DNA of 10,969 nucleotides, from contig JACSSI010000095.1 of the NCBI GenBank assembly GCA_014879345.1, positions 1 to 10,969 of the forward strand. The letters are read 5' to 3'. Positions 1-6,792 of the stretch are shown here, piece after piece. Source of the stretch: Anaerolineae bacterium. GTDB taxonomy: Bacteria > Chloroflexota > Anaerolineae > Promineifilales > Promineifilaceae. Numbering within the stretch: the stretch's first letter is position 1; each line of letters starts with the position of its first letter. Under the pieces are notes generated by a model. It was not told the origin of the DNA. It saw nothing but the letters and a program-made list of their open reading frames with translations, and did no database searches. Made by a program: the position numbers and the translations under genes.

Positions 1-28
1 CTTCGCGCAGTTGTTTTATACCGTCCAT
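1..28 (-). CDS. Possible 5' end of a minus-strand gene, cut by the window edge
   Basis: Reading leftward, an ATG at 28-26 opens a frame of nine codons (MDGIKQLRE) that runs off the window. A TATAAA-like box lies at about 37-42 on the same strand, only some 8 nt before the ATG, and I see no Shine-Dalgarno, so a leaderless message is conceivable. The 90 nt between this ATG and the stop of the metallopeptidase hold only a weak 5-bp stem (45-49 with 57-61) with no T-tract. Nine codons cannot identify a product, and a chance open frame is quite possible. Confidence 0.3.
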
Positions 29-118
29 GCTTATCATTTATACCACAGGCTTTAGACCTGTATAGATACGATTATTTTCTTAAGCTGCAATGAGATTAGT
101 CCAATCCAGGCAAGTTAA

Positions 119-1408
119 TTAGCCACCTCCCCCTGAGCCTTCTGGCCCTTTTACGGGCCATCCTCCTGCTGTGAAAATTTCAATCCAAATAGCTGGCGGT
201 AATGGACTTTTGTCGTGTGTTTGGCTTTGGGTTTTAACCCAATCCCGCCATGTTTGGGTGTGGCCGATGATTCTTTGGTTTCGTTTTTGCCCATCTGGCA
301 GCAGCACAAAAAGTTTGTTTTCAGCTGTTTCGGTGCTGAGCTTGTTTACCGGTGTTTTGGCTAAATCAGTTAACTTGTCAGCAAAGGCTTGATAAAGGTT
401 ATCGATATTTTCCTTTGGCGAAGATAAATCTTGTGTCCAGGTTGTGTTTGTGGGGACGCCTTGTTTTTTCAAATAGTTCAGGATGGTAACGGCCGTTTCC
501 TGCACAAACTCTTTCGCCAAGTCCATGGGGACAGCACCAAATTCATCATCTGGGTAAAAGCTTTGCGGGTTGCCTCGCATCAGCAAAACTTCCTGCCACC
601 GCTGCTTTAGCGCTTCAGCAGCATGGACAAAGCCTAGTTCCTTGAGCACTTTTGTATAAATAGTGGGGCGCACAGCATCTACCGGATGATGTCCATCGCT
701 GCCAATAAAGTGTTCCAGGTCATTGTCTATGAGTAAATCCTGGAAATCGAGACCCAGCACTGGCCCTGCCACCAGACAGCCATATACATCAGCAAAAATC
801 TCTTCAACCCAGCCTGCACCCCATTCCGGTAGGCTGGGCAGCAAATTTTGTAACCCGGTAACGATGCCTTCTCCGTGATAATAAATGTAATGCCCCACTT
901 CATGGGCGGTGGCTAAATAATCGCGGGAAGTTTTGAGGCAGGTGTAAGGTACACCTACCACTGCCACCGGCGCGTATGGAATGACACGAATGTTGGCCGC
1001 CTTGATGAAATAGGTGATAACGGCCGTTTGCTTAATCAGTTTGCTCTCAACAGCCAGATTTAACGCATTTTGTGCCAGGCTGTCGGCAGTGAAAAGCGCT
1101 TTTTCCATCGCGGGGAAGTTGCTGTTCCGTTGATCGACTGCCTGCTGAACGGCCGTTATGTCATAGCTAACTTGATCCAGGGTGGCACGTAATATGTTTT
1201 CCGGTGGGAAATTGGGCGAGGGCAGTAAACGGCCGTTTTCAAACCCTTTCAGAAAAAATTCAAACTGATCGCCCCCAAATGCTTTAAGCGATGTTGACAC
1301 TGCCATAAATGTCGGATTGGTGTACACGTTGGTATATACCGCACACATCTCGTCGAGAATATCTGCTAACGCTTGCCACCTTTTTTTCCAAACAGATGGG
1401 TTGTACAT
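119..1408 (-). CDS. HExxH zinc metallopeptidase-like protein (gluzincin type), function unknown
   Basis: This encodes a 429-residue protein that looks like a zinc metallopeptidase. H169-E170-V-G-H173 is a clear HExxH motif. Thirty residues on, the segment E202-E203-I-F-A-D207-V-Y-G matches the NExxSDIFG-type helix of thermolysin-like gluzincins, so H169, H173 and E203 are the predicted zinc ligands and E170 the general base. I see no signal peptide or membrane segment, so the protein is probably cytoplasmic. The C-terminus is a short glycine-rich tail. I chose the ATG at 1408 because a good Shine-Dalgarno (AGGAGGG) lies 7 nt upstream; a frame beginning 12 codons earlier (to 1444) lacks that support. 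The gene is divergent from the RSH-ATPase operon and carries four copies of AACGGCCGTT, three of them encoding Thr-Ala-Val. The family and substrate are not recognised; the metallopeptidase assignment rests on the motifs alone. Confidence 0.85.
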   Translation of the reverse strand: MYNPSVWKKRWQALADILDEMCAVYTNVYTNPTFMAVSTSLKAFGGDQFEFFLKGFENGRLLPSPNFPPENILRATLDQVSYDITAVQQAVDQRNSNFPAMEKALFTADSLAQNALNLAVESKLIKQTAVITYFIKAANIRVIPYAPVAVVGVPYTCLKTSRDYLATAHEVGHYIYYHGEGIVTGLQNLLPSLPEWGAGWVEEIFADVYGCLVAGPVLGLDFQDLLIDNDLEHFIGSDGHHPVDAVRPTIYTKVLKELGFVHAAEALKQRWQEVLLMRGNPQSFYPDDEFGAVPMDLAKEFVQETAVTILNYLKKQGVPTNTTWTQDLSSPKENIDNLYQAFADKLTDLAKTPVNKLSTETAENKLFVLLPDGQKRNQRIIGHTQTWRDWVKTQSQTHDKSPLPPAIWIEIFTAGGWPVKGPEGSGGGG

Positions 1409-1541
1409 GAAGACCCTCCTTTCCTGCATACATTGTCCTGGCACTAGGCCAGTAACCTGCGGTTGCTACCTTTATCATACGCATGTTGTGGAAAACGGCC
1501 GTTAACGAACCATGAAATACCAATGAAGGAGGCGTAAATCA

Positions 1542-1673
1542 AAAACCGTCGGTGCGGTTAGTTTTTGTGTAACAAAGCAGACTACAAAAGTCTTACCATT
1601 ACTAATTGGCATTAAATTTGAGAAGACTTTTGTAGTCTCATACACAACTTTAAACCGCACCCAAAACCGTCGG
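1542..1673. mobile_element. MITE-like inverted-repeat element with 11-bp flanking direct repeats
   Basis: Direct repeats AAAACCGTCGG lie at 1542-1552 and 1663-1673. Between them, the ends are inverted: GTGCGGTT (1552-1559) against AACCGCAC (1653-1660). Further in, a perfect 15-bp inverted repeat pairs AGACTACAAAAGTCT (1579-1593) with AGACTTTTGTAGTCT (1624-1638) around a 30-nt spacer, and the segments between (TTGTGTA against TACACAA) also pair. The roughly 110-bp core has no coding capacity. Non-coding, terminally inverted and flanked by a direct repeat that could be a target-site duplication, it fits a miniature inverted-repeat transposable element. A large regulatory hairpin in the leader of the downstream operon is the main alternative. 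It fills most of the gap between the divergent metallopeptidase and RSH-ATPase genes; apart from one AACGGCCGTT copy at 1494-1503 I see no other clear signal there. Confidence 0.6.
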
Positions 1674-1765
1674 AAAATGGACAAAACGACTTTTTGCGCC
1701 TAAAATTAAGAAAAAACGTCAGGGAGCCAGGCGACAATTGTATAAGCACCTTCATTTCACCTCGA

Positions 1766-4700
1766 ATGGAAATCAGGTTTCCCAAATCACGATTTCCTGG
1801 AGAAGAAGCGTTTAAATTGAAATCTAACCCTTCCACCGGATCGGTGGCAGCACTATTAAAAACGGTAACTTCCTACCTCACCGATGCCGAGCAAGCCACG
1901 ATTCAAAACGCATTAACCTATGCCGCCGCCGCCCACGATGGTTATTGGCGCAAGAGCGGCGACCCTTACGTGGAGCATCCCATTGCTGTTGCCTCTATTT
2001 TGGCTGAGTGGCGGGCGCCAACGGCCGTTCTCGTAACCAGCCTCCTCCATGACACCCATAAACCCAACTACTCCCGGAAAACAAACCTGTTAGAAATCGA
2101 ACAACTCTTTGGCAGAGAAGTAGGTTATTTGATGAGCGAGGTATCCCAGTTAGGGCGGTTAGGCCATATCTACCCGGCCATACAGGCTGGCATGGCCGAT
2201 GCCGCCAGAGCCACCGATGCCGAGCTTTCTCGGCGGTTGCCCTGGGTAAATCTCGTCTTACAGCGCTCCCCGTTAGCAATCGTCATCAAATTGGCAGATC
2301 GCTTGCACAATTTACAAACCATCCACGTGCACAGCGAGCGGCGGCAAATTGAATTCGCCGCGTATACACAGCACATCTTTGTGCCTCTGGCTGAACGGCT
2401 GGGCATGAGAGCCGTCAAACGTCAGCTAGAAGATGACGCTTTTCGCATCTTGCAGCCCGATGCTTATGGCGATATAGCGGCACGTTATCCCTGGCAGAAG
2501 CGGCAGCAGGCAGCACAGAAAATTATCGAACAGATTGAACAGCATCTGCAAACAAAGGAATTACCGGCAGAAATCATCCTGGATCCAAACTCGTTTTACA
2601 ACATCTATCAGTTTGAAAACATGATAGGCAGGCATTTGCCTCTGGAATTGGCACAACCCGTTATCATTCTCGTTGATAAGCGAGCAGATTGTTATTGTGC
2701 GTTAGGCTACGTCCATCAATTGTGGACGCCTGAACCAGAACGTTTTCGAGATTATGTGGCTGCGCCCAAGCCAAACGGTTATCGTGCCCTCCATACCCAA
2801 CTGCGTTTTACCTCCAGGCACAATCTCATTGTGCTGCTGCGGGATAAACAAATGCACCTGGTGGCAGAGTATGGTTTGGCGGCACAGTGGCAGGGTGTGC
2901 CCTCAGAAAAACTGCCACATCTGCCTCAGCGCACCGAGTTACCTTCTGGCAAAATAACGGTACTCACGCCAGATGGAGACCTCGTTTTGCTGCCTGAAAA
3001 AGCGACCCCCGTTGATTTTGCCTATTCCATTCATAAGAGTCTTGGGCATCAATGTATTGGGGCGATGGTAAACGGCCGTATGGCCTCCCTCAGCCACCCG
3101 CTGCACAGCGGCGACATCGTGCATATTCGGGTGAGTCGAGCCAGTGTTGGCCCTTCTTCCGATTGGCTGGAATTTGTGCAAACACCGCGAGCCAGGGCCG
3201 CCATTCGCCGTTGGATTCAGTCACAGAACCCAGTGGAGGCGGCTGATTTAGGCTGGAAAAAATTAGATGAACAGCTTCGGCGGCAAGGAATATTGCTCTC
3301 ATCTGGCAGGGTAACAGATCGGTTGCAGCTAGTGGCGGAAAAGCTGGGCTATCAATCTCGGAGCGAACTGCTGATTGCTGTCGGTTTGAAAAAGCGGGAA
3401 GCAGGTTCCGTGGTAGCAGAATTGCTGGGACTTGGCGTGGAACAGGATGGTAGACCTTTTTTGCAGGCAGTCGTCGTCTCCCTGGCAAATGGGAATCTGC
3501 CTCATCGTTTTGCCCGCTGCTGCAATCCAGAGCCGCCGGATCCGATTGTTGGCTATGAAACACGCACGAAAGTCATCAAAATTCATCGGGCTGATTGCGA
3601 ACGAGTGGGGAAACAACGGCCGTTACTCAACGCAGAATGGGCCTCCAGAAACGTCGATTGGCAGTCTGAAATAGACATACTCGCCATCGACCGGCAGCGC
3701 CTGGTCTACGATGTCAGCAAGATCATCGCAGAAGCAGGGCTGACCATGAACAGCTTTTATGCAGATCGCATCGCCGATGGCTCCGCTCAAATTCGCATAG
3801 CCATTAGCCAACTTCCACCCACACAACTTAACCTTTTACTCAAGCGCTTACAAAACGTGGCCGATGTGCGCCAGGCAGAGTTATCCACTTTGCAGCTTCC
3901 AGAGAACTACAATAAGCAGGGCGTGATGGCGCATCATTTCAGCAATCCCTACACCTTGCGCCCCGTAACTGGCAGCAATTTCTTTGGTCGCCGTAAAGAG
4001 TTGTTAGAACTGGTCAACAATCTGCGAGACGTGCGCCCGGGGGAGGCTGTCTTGCTCTGGGGGCCACGCCGTATTGGCAAAACTTCACTGTTGCTGGAAT
4101 TCAAGGCAAACGTGGTGGGCGGGGACGATTTCTTGCCTGTTTTTGTCGATTTGCAGCGTTTGAGCGGCCGTTCTACCACTATGTTTTTGCTCGAAATTGC
4201 CCGTGCTATTGTCAAAGAATTGGGAATTCCAGGCTTAAAACCACCTAATCTCAGCCGCATGAAGCGGGATCCTTTAGGTTATTTCAGCGGGTTGCTGGAA
4301 CGCTTGCCAGCTTTGCAGGACAAGTTGTTGGTGCTCATCTTTGACGAGTTTCAACTGCTGGCAGAGCTGCGTGAAGAAGAAGTTTCTTTAGCTGATATTA
4401 ACCGATATTTTCGCGGCATGATCCAGCATCAGCAGGGGTTGAGTATTGTGTTTAGCGGTGGTGGGTTACTGGATGACCTGCTGCGTCACCCTGAAACATC
4501 ATTTATGCTGGAGGTAGCCCGTCATCAAAGATTAACGGTGCTAGAAGAAAAAGATGCACGAAAACTTATAGTCGAATCTGTGTCTAAAGTATTTTATGCA
4601 GAAGAGGCAGTGGTCCTTTTGCTTGAATTGACGGCTGGACATCCCTATTTTATGCAGTGGATTTGCAGTGAGTTGGTGACCAGGGCTGAAGGTGACAGGC

Positions 4701-5092
4701 CACCTCAGGTGAGTGCGGCTGATGTGGTGGCTGTGTTGACTGATTGGGTGCCGCATCAAAGTGAACATTTTTTCAACCATCTGTGGGGTCACACCGTTCA
4801 AGCTGATAGAAAAGTGCAGCAAATAAACAAGTTGGCATTAACCGTGATGGCTGTTCAAGAGAAAAATGCCGAAGATTATTGGCTATCATTTACACAGATT
4901 TATGAAGGAGGTTTGTATAACATTTTGGATAAGGATCAAGCATGGCATGTGCTACAAGGTTTGGTCAAGATGGATACGCTAGAATCCGTCGTTCCTGAGC
5001 AGTACCGGATTAAGGTACCTTTGTGTACACATTGGCTGCGTCATAATTATGATGTGCAGCGCGTAGTAAAGGAGATTAATCATGCCCAGTGA
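1766..5092 (+). CDS. Degenerate RelA/SpoT homologue fused to a STAND-like P-loop ATPase
   Basis: This 1108-residue protein has a full long-RSH order: HD (about 45-215), synthetase (235-375), TGS (394-455), helical region, CC domain (C585-C586, H607, C611) and ACT (634-705). An ATPase follows (725-1108; Walker A GPRRIGKTS at 766-774, Walker B with D860-E861). Active RSH enzymes make or degrade (p)ppGpp, but key residues are changed here. In HD the metal ligands H71, H95-D96 and D178 and N182 persist, while the catalytic Glu-Asp of HDxxED is K99-P100. In the synthetase the catalytic Asp aligns with L295 and the Glu of the EIQIRT motif with I355; the base-stacking Tyr (Y339 in PNGYRALH) remains. 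TGS, CC and ACT look normal, so ribosome or tRNA contact may persist. The start is uncertain: neither ATG 1766 nor an in-frame TTG at 1694 has a clear Shine-Dalgarno. I infer a sensor or scaffold rather than an enzyme. Confidence 0.88.
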   Translation: MEIRFPKSRFPGEEAFKLKSNPSTGSVAALLKTVTSYLTDAEQATIQNALTYAAAAHDGYWRKSGDPYVEHPIAVASILAEWRAPTAVLVTSLLHDTHKPNYSRKTNLLEIEQLFGREVGYLMSEVSQLGRLGHIYPAIQAGMADAARATDAELSRRLPWVNLVLQRSPLAIVIKLADRLHNLQTIHVHSERRQIEFAAYTQHIFVPLAERLGMRAVKRQLEDDAFRILQPDAYGDIAARYPWQKRQQAAQKIIEQIEQHLQTKELPAEIILDPNSFYNIYQFENMIGRHLPLELAQPVIILVDKRADCYCALGYVHQLWTPEPERFRDYVAAPKPNGYRALHTQLRFTSRHNLIVLLRDKQMHLVAEYGLAAQWQGVPSEKLPHLPQRTELPSGKITVLTPDGDLVLLPEKATPVDFAYSIHKSLGHQCIGAMVNGRMASLSHPLHSGDIVHIRVSRASVGPSSDWLEFVQTPRARAAIRRWIQSQNPVEAADLGWKKLDEQLRRQGILLSSGRVTDRLQLVAEKLGYQSRSELLIAVGLKKREAGSVVAELLGLGVEQDGRPFLQAVVVSLANGNLPHRFARCCNPEPPDPIVGYETRTKVIKIHRADCERVGKQRPLLNAEWASRNVDWQSEIDILAIDRQRLVYDVSKIIAEAGLTMNSFYADRIADGSAQIRIAISQLPPTQLNLLLKRLQNVADVRQAELSTLQLPENYNKQGVMAHHFSNPYTLRPVTGSNFFGRRKELLELVNNLRDVRPGEAVLLWGPRRIGKTSLLLEFKANVVGGDDFLPVFVDLQRLSGRSTTMFLLEIARAIVKELGIPGLKPPNLSRMKRDPLGYFSGLLERLPALQDKLLVLIFDEFQLLAELREEEVSLADINRYFRGMIQHQQGLSIVFSGGGLLDDLLRHPETSFMLEVARHQRLTVLEEKDARKLIVESVSKVFYAEEAVVLLLELTAGHPYFMQWICSELVTRAEGDRPPQVSAADVVAVLTDWVPHQSEHFFNHLWGHTVQADRKVQQINKLALTVMAVQEKNAEDYWLSFTQIYEGGLYNILDKDQAWHVLQGLVKMDTLESVVPEQYRIKVPLCTHWLRHNYDVQRVVKEINHAQ

Positions 5093-6440
5093 ACTGTTAA
5101 GCCGTGAACCTGTTCTTGACGAAAAGGCTTTTTGGGGACGCCAGCATGATGTGCGCTGGTTGGCTGACAAATTAGGTGGCTATACCCCTCAAAATTGCAA
5201 TTTAATTGGCGAGCCGCGAATTGGCAAGACTTCGCTGCTGTACCATGTGTATCAGCAAAAGATTGGGCTGCCTGTGCATATGGTTGGTTTGTATGTATGG
5301 GTTCGTCTGGTTGAACTGGCGGCTCAGGATTCAAATGAGTTTTGGCGGCTCATGTTGACACAGTTACACGTGGCAATGGGGGGACGGGCAGGTACATCAA
5401 CTAATGCTCTGCCGGATAATGAACGAGATATTTTTGATGTATTGGATATGGAAATAGACAGTATCTTGTCGGATATGGCTGTGGAGCGTATTGTTTTTTT
5501 GATTGATGATTTTGATTTGTTGGTGGGCGGGGTGTCGAAGCATGATCTGGATTGGCTGCGGGCGTTGGCTACCCGTTATGGAGAATCCTTGTCGTTTGTG
5601 ATTTCGAGTACAGAACCTTTGGTAAAGTTGTGCGACAAGATTGTTGAAGAAAGTGGCGTTTCGCCGTTTCCCAATCTCTTTCACAGTTACTGGCTTGGTT
5701 TGCTGGAAAAAGATGGGGCTGAGCGACTATGCCTTCGGGCTGCGGAAGTTAGGGAGCTTACTTTGATGCCGGAAAGCCTTTCGTTTTTGCTGGCGGAGGC
5801 TGGTCGTCATCCTGATTTGTTAAAGGTGGCATGCGAGCATTTTTTTGATGTTTGTGGGGAAACGGCCGTTATCCCCTGTTATGATCTCGCCCGCACTGAG
5901 TTCCGACTGGATGCACATGTGAACTGGCTGTGTCGCCAACTGTGGCAGCGTCGTTCAGAAAAGGAGCGGGGAGCGTTGGCTGAACTGGCTGCGGGTAATA
6001 CCCATATTGCTGATCCGATTTTGGCGGCGCAGTTGACACGTCGTTTGGGGCTGGTTGAGGAAAATGCGGGCGGGCTGCGTTTGTTCGCCGGCGTTTTTCG
6101 CTACTGGATTGCTCAGGAAACGGCCGTTTTCACATCACCTGTTTTTGAGCAACCCATCTCTGAATTTGACCATGACAGTGAACACCGTTTCGTGATAATT
6201 GATGAGCGTCAAATCCATCTGACGAAACTAGAAAATCGTTTATTAGCCTATTTACTGGCGCATACCAATGAGATTTGTTCAGTTGAAGCGTTGTTAGAAA
6301 ATGTGTGGGATGCCAGTAAGCAAATAAGCGTTGTCGAAAAAGGGATTAACAGGCTGCGTACAAAAATTGAAATTGATCCGAGGCGCCCCCGTTATATTTT
6401 GTCTGCGAGAGGGGAGGGATATATTTTGCGCACAAATTGA
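5082..6440 (+). CDS. P-loop ATPase with C-terminal OmpR/PhoB-type winged-helix domain
   Basis: This 452-residue protein combines an N-terminal AAA/STAND-like ATPase with a DNA-binding output domain. Walker A is GEPRIGKTS (43-51), Walker B is IVFLIDDFD with D142-D143, and SFVISSTEPL (171-180) resembles a sensor strand. A helical region follows to about 350. Residues 368-450 look like a Trans_reg_C winged helix, ending in the typical RRPRYILSARGEGYIL recognition and wing segment. No receiver domain is present, so ATP state rather than phosphorylation is the likely input. The ATG overlaps the end of the RSH-ATPase gene by 11 bp and has AAGGAG (5069-5074) 7 nt upstream, which indicates translational coupling. 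Its ATPase resembles the one at the end of the upstream protein: both have a FFGR/FWGR entry motif, PRRIGKTSLL or PRIGKTSLL, and a closing strand leading to WLR or WIA. The two may form a hetero-oligomer. A transcriptional regulator is likely; its targets are not visible. Confidence 0.9.
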   Translation: MPSELLSREPVLDEKAFWGRQHDVRWLADKLGGYTPQNCNLIGEPRIGKTSLLYHVYQQKIGLPVHMVGLYVWVRLVELAAQDSNEFWRLMLTQLHVAMGGRAGTSTNALPDNERDIFDVLDMEIDSILSDMAVERIVFLIDDFDLLVGGVSKHDLDWLRALATRYGESLSFVISSTEPLVKLCDKIVEESGVSPFPNLFHSYWLGLLEKDGAERLCLRAAEVRELTLMPESLSFLLAEAGRHPDLLKVACEHFFDVCGETAVIPCYDLARTEFRLDAHVNWLCRQLWQRRSEKERGALAELAAGNTHIADPILAAQLTRRLGLVEENAGGLRLFAGVFRYWIAQETAVFTSPVFEQPISEFDHDSEHRFVIIDERQIHLTKLENRLLAYLLAHTNEICSVEALLENVWDASKQISVVEKGINRLRTKIEIDPRRPRYILSARGEGYILRTN

Positions 6441-6452
6441 GTGCTTTATACC

Positions 6453-6499
6453 AATAGATAGGGGTGTTTCGCGAGATGCCCCCACATATGCCATCTATT
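6453..6499 (+). other. Imperfect stem-loop in the 3' untranslated region of the operon
   Basis: Outer arms AATAGAT (6453-6459) and ATCTATT (6493-6499) are perfect inverted repeats. They enclose 6461-6482, which can fold on itself through GGGG and CCCC ends and a GC-rich centre if G-U pairs are allowed. No T-tract follows, so it is not itself a terminator. It lies between the stop codon of the ATPase-winged-helix gene and the true terminator, and may protect the 3' end of the message or be a remnant of a small repeat. Confidence 0.4.
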
Positions 6500-6528
6500 T
6501 CACAAAATCCGAAAGAAATAAAACGTTT

Positions 6529-6564
6529 AAGTTCCCGGCACTTTCCAAGTGCCGGGAACTTTTT
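6529..6564 (+). terminator. Intrinsic terminator of the RSH-ATPase operon
   Basis: A perfect 15-bp stem pairs AAGTTCCCGGCACTT (6529-6543) with AAGTGCCGGGAACTT (6547-6561) around a TCC loop and runs into a run of T to 6564. It lies about 90 nt after the stop of the ATPase-winged-helix gene and just before the promoter of the SPFH gene, so it insulates the two units. The stem is symmetrical, and the A-rich 5' side is short, so activity on the other strand is less likely. Confidence 0.9.
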
Positions 6565-6573
6565 GCTTAAAAA

Positions 6574-6648
6574 TGTCGATAAAACGCTTGACAACGACAA
6601 TAAATGTTGTATAGTGTCGTTAATACGACAAATAAAGGAAATTTGTCG
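6574..6648. promoter_or_regulatory. Array of TGTCG/CGACA half-sites over the SPFH promoter (probable operator)
   Basis: Five copies of one pentamer in either orientation lie within 75 bp: TGTCG at 6574-6578, CGACA at 6595-6599, TGTCG at 6615-6619, CGACA at 6626-6630 and TGTCG at 6644-6648. Copies three and four form the palindrome TGTCGTTAATACGACA (6615-6630), which abuts the -10 box. A second, imperfect dyad (ACGACA, 5-nt spacer, TGTTGT, 6594-6610) covers the promoter spacer. The placement over -35, -10 and the start site suggests repression by a dimeric regulator. The regulator cannot be named from the sequence. Confidence 0.55.
6588..6615 (+). promoter_or_regulatory. Sigma70-type promoter of the SPFH gene
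   Basis: A consensus -35 box TTGACA (6588-6593) and a -10 box TATAGT (6610-6615) are separated by 16 bp. Together with the terminator just upstream this gives a start of transcription near 6622 and a leader of about 170 nt before the GTG at 6793. It is the best promoter match in the window. Confidence 0.75.
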
Positions 6649-6792
6649 GTGTCAAGATGGGATGGGTCTAAATTAGGCAAAGGAGGTGTGCCAGCAAAGA
6701 ATAACACCCTGTAGACAGCATCGCCGCCAACATCATGCAAGGTAGACCGCCGTATTTTGTTCCAATGCGGTGGGGATAAAAGGAGTAGTAAC
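6631..6792 (+). other. Leader region of the SPFH gene, possible secondary structure
   Basis: This untranslated stretch lies between the promoter and the GTG at 6793. It contains a full-length Shine-Dalgarno (AAAGGAGGTG, 6679-6688) that is not placed correctly for any good start. The nearest GTG, at 6688, overlaps it and would encode only eight codons. The same bases can pair in part with AACACC about 20 nt later. A second stem pairs ACCGC (6746-6750) with GCGGT (6767-6771). These are suggestive but weak, and no known riboswitch is recognised. Confidence 0.3.

Noticed and set aside
45..61. Terminator for the metallopeptidase gene (ACAGG/CCTGT stem)
   Set aside because: Only five base pairs and no T-tract on the relevant strand.
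1694..1765. TTG start 24 codons upstream for the RSH-ATPase gene
   Set aside because: It has no Shine-Dalgarno, and the extra residues do not resemble RSH N-termini. ATG 1766 also lacks a Shine-Dalgarno, so this stays open.
1502..1836. Minus-strand open frames over the intergenic element
   Set aside because: They span the inverted-repeat element and the start of the divergent operon, with no ribosome site and no recognisable protein features.
1766..3900. Ordinary bifunctional Rel/SpoT enzyme
   Set aside because: The domain order fits, but HDxxED is replaced by HDTHKP and the synthetase Asp and Glu positions are L295 and I355, so I do not assign (p)ppGpp synthesis or hydrolysis.
6688..6714. 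Eight-codon leader peptide (GTG) after a perfect Shine-Dalgarno
   Set aside because: The GTG overlaps the end of the Shine-Dalgarno, leaving too little spacing for initiation, and the peptide has no attenuator-like codon run.
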